From positions 620,001 through 684,000 of the forward strand of contig NZ_JAIVAC010000001.1 of the NCBI RefSeq assembly GCF_020171655.1: a DNA stretch of 64,000 nt. Reading direction: 5' to 3'. Shown piece after piece: positions 59,564 to 64,000 of the stretch (within the stretch, counting starts at the first letter, position 1; each line of letters starts with the position of its first letter). The notes below the pieces were generated by a model. That model had not been told where the DNA came from. It worked only from the letters and a program-made list of their open reading frames with translations, and searched no databases. This DNA comes from Exiguobacterium aestuarii (GTDB lineage: Bacteria; Bacillota; Bacilli; Exiguobacteriales; Exiguobacteriaceae). A program made the translations under genes and the position numbers.

Positions 59564-62155
59564 ATGGCAGTCAAAGAGAAAGCAAAAGTGGAAACTACGG
59601 CAGAACAAATGGTGGATGCGCTCGTAGCGGGTGCACATGCCGCACTCGATACGTTGATGACGTTCGACCAAGAGAAAATCGATGAAATCGTACAAGCGAT
59701 GGCGCTCGCTGGTCTTGAGCAACACGTCGCACTTGCGAAACTAGCACATACAGAAACAGGTCGCGGTGTCTTTGAAGACAAGATGATCAAAAACATCTTC
59801 GCGACAGAATATATTTACAACTCACTCCGTGGAGAAAAAACAGTTGGCGTTCTTGAAGACGACGTTCAAAACGGAATCACATACATCGCAGAACCAGTCG
59901 GTGTCGTCGCTGGGGTCACACCGGTCACAAACCCAACATCGACAACGATGTTCAAAGCGATCATCGCCATCAAGACACGTAACCCAATCATCTTCGCGTT
60001 TCACCCATCCGCTCAACAATGTTCAAGTGAAGCTGCACGTGTCCTTCGTGACGCAGCGGTAGCGGCAGGTGCTCCTGAAAACTTGATTCAATGGGTTGAA
60101 GTCCCGTCACTCGACGCAACAAAAGCACTCATGAACCACCCAGGTGTGGCGATGGTTCTTGCGACTGGTGGGGCAGCAATGGTCAAATCGGCTTATTCGA
60201 CTGGTAAACCAGCACTCGGTGTCGGACCTGGTAACGTACCGGCTTACATCGATAAGACTGCGAAAGTGAAACGGGCCATCTCAGACGTCATCCTTTCAAA
60301 AACGTTCGACAACGGTATGATTTGTGCGTCTGAACAAGCAATCATCGTCGACCAAGAAGTTTACGAAGAAGTGAAGGCAGAAATGACGGCACTCGGTTGC
60401 TACTTCTGCTCACCTGAAGAAAAAGCGAAACTCGAAACACTCGTCATTCGCACGGACACATGTGCGGTCAACCCAGAAATCGTCGGGAAGCCAGCAGTGT
60501 GGATCGCTGAAAAAGCAGGTCTCAACGTACCGGCTGATACGAAAATCTTGATTGCTGAACTTGAAACGGTCGGCGCAACTGAACTTCTTTCTCATGAGAA
60601 GTTGAGCCCGGTTCTCGGTGCTTATAAAGTTCAGTCACGTGAAGAAGGATTCGCCATCGCTGAAAAAATGCTCGAAATCGGTGGTCTCGGTCACACAGCG
60701 GTCATCCACTCAACAGATGATGATGCAATCCTTGACTTCGGTCTTCGTATGAAAGCTTGCCGTATCATCGTCAACTCACCTTCAGCACACGGTGGAATCG
60801 GTGACCTTTATAACGAAATGACACCATCCCTCACGCTCGGCTGTGGGTCATACGGTAAAAATTCCGTCTCAGAAAACGTGACGGCGAAACATCTACTCAA
60901 CGTGAAAAAGGTGGCGAGACGTCGCGTGAATATGCAATGGTTCAAAGTACCTGAAAAAATCTACTTCGAGAAAAACTCGGTGCAATACCTTCAATCGCTC
61001 ACAACGAAAAAACGGGCGATGATCGTCACGGATGAAATGATGGTCAAACTCGGATTTGCTGACAAAGTCATCAAGAACTTGCCAGCAGGTGTTGAGTACC
61101 GCATCTTTGACCAAGTCGAACCAGACCCATCTGTCGAAACGGTCATGAACGGTGCCGAAGCGATGCGTCACTTCCAACCGGATATGATTATCGCACTCGG
61201 TGGTGGATCACCGATGGATGCTGCGAAAGGAATGTGGCTCTTCTACGAACGTCCAGAAGAGAAGTTCTCAAACCTTCGTCAGAAATTCATGGATATTCGC
61301 AAACGGACGTACAAGTTCCCGACGCTCGGTAACAAATCAATGTTTATCGCCATCCCGACAACTTCTGGTACAGGTTCTGAAGTGACACCGTTCACCGTCA
61401 TCACAGACAAAAAACGTAACGTGAAATATCCGATTGCTGACTATGCAATCACACCAGACGTTGCAATCGTCGATCCTGAGTTCGTCATGACCGTGCCAGC
61501 ATCGATTACGGCTGACACAGGAATGGACGTCATGACGCACGCGATCGAAGCATACGTTTCAGTCATGGCGAATGATTACACGGACGGCCTCTGCCTCCGC
61601 GCCATCAAGATGATCTTCGACTACCTACCAAAAGCGTATGAAAACGGTAGCGATGCGGAAGCACGTCAGAAAGTGCACAACGCTTCAACGATGGCTGGTA
61701 TGGCGTTCGCGAACGCGTTCCTCGGTATCAACCACTCGATCGCTCACAAAATCGGTGGAGAGTTCCACGTACCACATGGTCGTACGAACGCAATCCTTAT
61801 GCCACACGTCATCCGTTACAATGCGACACGCCCATCAAAACTTGCGGCGTTCCCGAAATATGAGTCATTCATCGCAGACGAGCGTTACGCAGAAATCGCA
61901 CGTTACCTCGGCCTTCCGGCAAGTACGACAGCAGAAGGTGTCGAGTCACTCGTCCAAGCGATCATCGAGCTCGGTCAACGTTTGAACATCAAGCTCTCGT
62001 TCAAAGCACAAGGCATCAAGAAAGCAGAACTCGATGCGAAGATTGACAAAATGGCAGTCGACGCATTCGAAGACCAATGTACGACGGCAAACCCGAAAAT
62101 GCCGCTCGTTGAAGAGTTGAAAGAAATCATGTACGCAGCATACGAAGGCGTATAA
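59564..62155 (+). CDS. adhE: Bifunctional acetaldehyde-CoA/alcohol dehydrogenase AdhE
   Basis: The 863-residue fermentation enzyme reduces acetyl-CoA to acetaldehyde and then to ethanol. The N-terminal aldehyde dehydrogenase has GVVAGVTPVTNPTSTTMFK and catalytic Cys254 in NGMICASEQ. The C-terminal iron alcohol dehydrogenase begins near 455 (WFKVPEKIYFEKNS) with GGGSPMDAAKGMW, PTTSGTGSEVTPF, HAIEAYVS, NHSIAHKIGGEFHVPHGRTN. ATG 59564 follows GAGGAGGAACC; the open frame from 59504 has no ribosome site. AdhE forms helical filaments (spirosomes) in studied bacteria. Own terminator. Confidence 0.97.
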   Translation: MAVKEKAKVETTAEQMVDALVAGAHAALDTLMTFDQEKIDEIVQAMALAGLEQHVALAKLAHTETGRGVFEDKMIKNIFATEYIYNSLRGEKTVGVLEDDVQNGITYIAEPVGVVAGVTPVTNPTSTTMFKAIIAIKTRNPIIFAFHPSAQQCSSEAARVLRDAAVAAGAPENLIQWVEVPSLDATKALMNHPGVAMVLATGGAAMVKSAYSTGKPALGVGPGNVPAYIDKTAKVKRAISDVILSKTFDNGMICASEQAIIVDQEVYEEVKAEMTALGCYFCSPEEKAKLETLVIRTDTCAVNPEIVGKPAVWIAEKAGLNVPADTKILIAELETVGATELLSHEKLSPVLGAYKVQSREEGFAIAEKMLEIGGLGHTAVIHSTDDDAILDFGLRMKACRIIVNSPSAHGGIGDLYNEMTPSLTLGCGSYGKNSVSENVTAKHLLNVKKVARRRVNMQWFKVPEKIYFEKNSVQYLQSLTTKKRAMIVTDEMMVKLGFADKVIKNLPAGVEYRIFDQVEPDPSVETVMNGAEAMRHFQPDMIIALGGGSPMDAAKGMWLFYERPEEKFSNLRQKFMDIRKRTYKFPTLGNKSMFIAIPTTSGTGSEVTPFTVITDKKRNVKYPIADYAITPDVAIVDPEFVMTVPASITADTGMDVMTHAIEAYVSVMANDYTDGLCLRAIKMIFDYLPKAYENGSDAEARQKVHNASTMAGMAFANAFLGINHSIAHKIGGEFHVPHGRTNAILMPHVIRYNATRPSKLAAFPKYESFIADERYAEIARYLGLPASTTAEGVESLVQAIIELGQRLNIKLSFKAQGIKKAELDAKIDKMAVDAFEDQCTTANPKMPLVEELKEIMYAAYEGV

Positions 62156-62173
62156 GAAATCAAATCAATCAAG

Positions 62174-62204
62174 GTGCCCGTTCGAGAGAGCGGGCACTTT
62201 TTTT
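62174..62204 (+). terminator. Terminator after adhE
   Basis: GTGCCCGTTC and GAGCGGGCAC (one G-U) pair across GAGA, followed by T7. Confidence 0.94.
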
Positions 62205-62296
62205 GAGGAGATAAAAGGTTAGTTAAGAAACGGCACAGGTTACGACATATTTTTTTGGTCGTTCGTTTCGGGTATGATAGAAGTGGAGGCGATACG

Positions 62297-63211
62297 ATGA
62301 AACAAGAGATGACGATTACGACAGCATATGGAACGATTGCAGGAACTTTTCTTTCGCATGAGGAGCCTCGGGCGACCATTGTCATGTTGAGTGGAAGCGG
62401 ACCAAGTGACCGTGACGGGAATATGGGTGGCGTCGGCTTTAATACGTACGGAAAATTAGCTGAGGCGCTATACGATCATGGCTATAACGTCTTTCGGTAT
62501 GATAAACAAGGAATCGGGAAGTCGGATGGTGACTTCAATAAGGTCGGGTTACATGATTTGATCAACGATGCGATTCTAGTCGTGCGGACGATTCGACAAC
62601 TCGCAGATGTGAATCATCTCTATATACTCGGTCATAGTGAAGGGGCAGTCCTTGCGCCAGCTGTACAATTGGAGACGAAATCCGATGGACTCATTTTATT
62701 GTCAGGGTTCCATGAGTCATCGAAACAGATGTTTTTATATCAGGCAGATGCCTTAGCAAAGGACGTCGAGCGTGTCAAAGGATTGAAAGGTATGTTTTAC
62801 CGGGTGACAGGGGTGGCGAAAAAGGTGAGACAGCGGCAGGATGACTTGCTCGAGCGATCTTTACGCACGAACGTCTCCGCTTTTAAATATAGAGGACAAG
62901 TCGTGAACGCAAAATGGATTCGCGAACATGCCTCGTATGACGTACGGGAGCGGTTAGAACATGTCACCGTTCCAGTCCTTGCGATTACAGGGGGACGTGA
63001 CGTACAAGTACCACCGGAGCACGTCTATATGATTCGGACAAAAGGGGAGGTTACGTCCTCTATCATCGATGACATGAATCACCTACTCGTGAAGCGAGAT
63101 TCACCGCATTCTCTTCTGACGCTTCATAAAGAATACCGCGAGGCGATTGATGAACCAATTCATCCAAAACTCGTGCAAGAAGTGGTGGAATGGTTAAGAA
63201 AACAGTCATAA
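62297..63211 (+). CDS. Alpha/beta-hydrolase (esterase/peptidase-like)
   Basis: The 304-residue hydrolase has oxyanion segment LSGSGPSDRDGN, YDKQGIGKSDGD, nucleophile Ser114 in ILGHSEGAV, acid in TGGRDVQVPPEH and His in DDMNHLLV. No signal peptide, so cytosolic. A lid of about 55 residues (150-205, rich in Lys/Arg) lies between strands 6 and 7. GGAGGCGATACG precedes ATG 62297. A TATGAT at 62273-62278 could be the -10. Substrate unknown. Confidence 0.85.
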   Translation: MKQEMTITTAYGTIAGTFLSHEEPRATIVMLSGSGPSDRDGNMGGVGFNTYGKLAEALYDHGYNVFRYDKQGIGKSDGDFNKVGLHDLINDAILVVRTIRQLADVNHLYILGHSEGAVLAPAVQLETKSDGLILLSGFHESSKQMFLYQADALAKDVERVKGLKGMFYRVTGVAKKVRQRQDDLLERSLRTNVSAFKYRGQVVNAKWIREHASYDVRERLEHVTVPVLAITGGRDVQVPPEHVYMIRTKGEVTSSIIDDMNHLLVKRDSPHSLLTLHKEYREAIDEPIHPKLVQEVVEWLRKQS

Positions 63212-63215
63212 ACAT

Positions 63216-63244
63216 AAAAAACGGTCATTTTATGACCGTTTTTT
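63216..63244 (+). terminator. Terminator after the hydrolase gene
   Basis: AAAAAACGGTCA and TGACCGTTTTTT pair across TTTTA (63228-63232), giving an A-U rich 12-bp stem with a T tail. Confidence 0.88.
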
Positions 63245-63309
63245 ATGTTATAATTGTGACAGATTGAATGTATATGAATGTTTTTGAGTGATTTTAGTTG
63301 TTTTTATAA

Positions 63310-63323
63310 TGAAAACGCTTTAT
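63310..63323 (+). promoter_or_regulatory. Weak cre-like site before fruR
   Basis: TGAAAACGCTTTAT matches the cre consensus except at the last two bases. It lies 23 bases before the fruR start, a position suitable for repression of a fructose operon. Confidence 0.4.
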
Positions 63324-63346
63324 ATTAGACGTATGGAGGGAACAAG

Positions 63347-64000
63347 ATGTTAACGAAACAACGACATCAGTTGATATTACAACGCTTATCTGAGCAGAAA
63401 GTCGTCAAATTGAAAGAGTTGGTTGATTTGACGGATTCATCCGAGTCGACGATTCGTCGTGATTTGACGGACCTCGAAGCGGAAGGATATCTGGCAAGGG
63501 TGCACGGGGGAGCGACACTCATCGCGACTCCTGACGAAGAACCGACATTTGAAGAGAAACGAGATCGTTTCGTCGATGAAAAAGTTGCGATTGCACGGAA
63601 GGCCGCAACATTCATTGAAGATGGGATGTCGATCTATTTAGATGCCGGGACAACGACTCAAGCGATGGTACCGTTTTTAGAAGGAAAGAAAATTGTCGTC
63701 GTCACGAACAGTCTACCGATAGCGAATGAATTATTTGATCTTGATATTAAGACGTTTGTGATAGGCGGAGAATTGAAACGGTCGACTCAAGCGCTCGTCG
63801 GATACAATGCACGCGAGAGCATGATGAATTATCGAGTTGACCTCGCTTTCCTCGGAATGAACGGAATCGACCTTGACGCAGGCTACACGACACCGGACCC
63901 AGAAGAAGCGCTTGTCAAAAAGACGGCAATTGAATTGGCACAGACGTCATACGTGCTCGCGGACGCATCGAAAATCGGGAAACGAACGTTCAGCCGAGTC
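63347..64000 (+). CDS. fruR: DeoR-family repressor, FruR type (3' end missing)
   Basis: The first 218 codons are present and the frame is open to the window edge. The N-terminal HTH of the DeoR type is MLTKQRHQLILQRLSEQKVVKLKELVDLTDSSESTIRRDLTDLE. It is followed by GGATLIATPDEEPTFEEKRD and a sugar-phosphate-sensing isomerase-like domain (LDAGTTTQAMV, VTNSLPIANEL, IGGELKRSTQALVG, FLGMNGIDLDAGYTTPDPEEALVKK). The GYTTPDPEEA stretch is typical of FruR, the fructose-operon repressor usually followed by fruK and fruA, which would lie beyond the window. GGAGGGAACAAG precedes ATG 63347. Confidence 0.88.
   Translation, partial: MLTKQRHQLILQRLSEQKVVKLKELVDLTDSSESTIRRDLTDLEAEGYLARVHGGATLIATPDEEPTFEEKRDRFVDEKVAIARKAATFIEDGMSIYLDAGTTTQAMVPFLEGKKIVVVTNSLPIANELFDLDIKTFVIGGELKRSTQALVGYNARESMMNYRVDLAFLGMNGIDLDAGYTTPDPEEALVKKTAIELAQTSYVLADASKIGKRTFSRV

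Noticed and set aside
61972-62385. 136-codon minus-strand frame spanning the adhE end and the next gene
   Set aside because: It crosses the adhE terminator and the promoter and start of the alpha/beta hydrolase, has no ribosome site, and its translation has no protein-like pattern.
1-64000. CRISPR arrays, prophage, transposase, integron, tRNA or rRNA genes
   Set aside because: I found no spaced repeats, no integrase or transposase-like protein, no cloverleaf or rRNA-like sequence. The window is core-like, and no defence system could be supported.

Overview
The window looks like a chromosome segment from a low-to-mid GC Gram-positive bacterium of the Bacillales, most probably Exiguobacterium or a near relative. 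This is inferred from gene content and order (ricA-mutS-mutL, miaA-hfq, ypcP-ypeP, a Ctc-type L25, YeeI-type YebC, PPK2, a thermolysin-type protease), strong AGGAGG ribosome sites, frequent TTG/GTG starts, and CcpA, Rex, NrdR and sigma-B type DNA sites. I see no phage, insertion sequence, CRISPR array, rRNA or tRNA. It is mostly core genome, cut at both ends inside genes (hisH on the left, fruR on the right).

Layout. 1-2.45 kb: end of a tightly overlapping his operon (hisH'-A-F-I-E). 2.45-7 kb: a TIM-barrel protein, a sugar acetyltransferase, and leftward hisC with an amino-acid-binding lipoprotein, a P-loop kinase-like protein and a small membrane-anchored protein. 7-14 kb: a phytoene-desaturase-like enzyme, an ElaA acetyltransferase, ricA, mutS and mutL. 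14-18.3 kb: L25/Ctc with a sigma-B-like promoter and folded leader, a formate/nitrite channel, and anaerobic ribonucleotide reductase nrdDG behind two NrdR boxes. 18.3-27.5 kb: a FAH-family enzyme, HtrA, a DoxX-like protein, an AmhX-like amidohydrolase, an NhaC-family transporter, an unusual transcription regulator, a dipeptide epimerase, a GNAT protein and a GDSL hydrolase. 27.5-35 kb: an ABC exporter, M4 protease, PPK2, an AmiS/UreI channel, an SMI1/KNR4 protein, a 31-residue membrane ORF, miaA and hfq. 35-42 kb: an orphan gene with a CcpA-type operator, a four-gene operon (YhaM-like nuclease, CobW GTPase, 5'-3' exonuclease, RNase H-like), fumC and a diguanylate cyclase. 42-50 kb: dfrA-thyA, a DJ-1 protein, a Bax-inhibitor-like protein, a DadA-like oxidase, a TetR/ABC pair, an aldo-keto reductase and a TspO-like protein. 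50-64 kb: gltBD, a 29-residue membrane ORF, a YuiF-like transporter, yebC, a marR gene, adhE under CcpA/Rex-type sites, an alpha/beta hydrolase and fruR.

Themes. Anaerobic physiology recurs: nrdDG, FNT channel and adhE. Carbon-catabolite sites (cre) lie before nhaC, the orphan gene at 35 kb, adhE and possibly gltB and fruR. The least conventional module is the NhaC transporter / regulator / dipeptide epimerase group: an almost identical pair of tandem CGACMAT repeats stands before the transporter gene and in the regulator-epimerase divergent promoter. This suggests a self-contained dipeptide or amino-acid regulon with its own regulator. All functional statements are read from sequence by eye; no database search was run.
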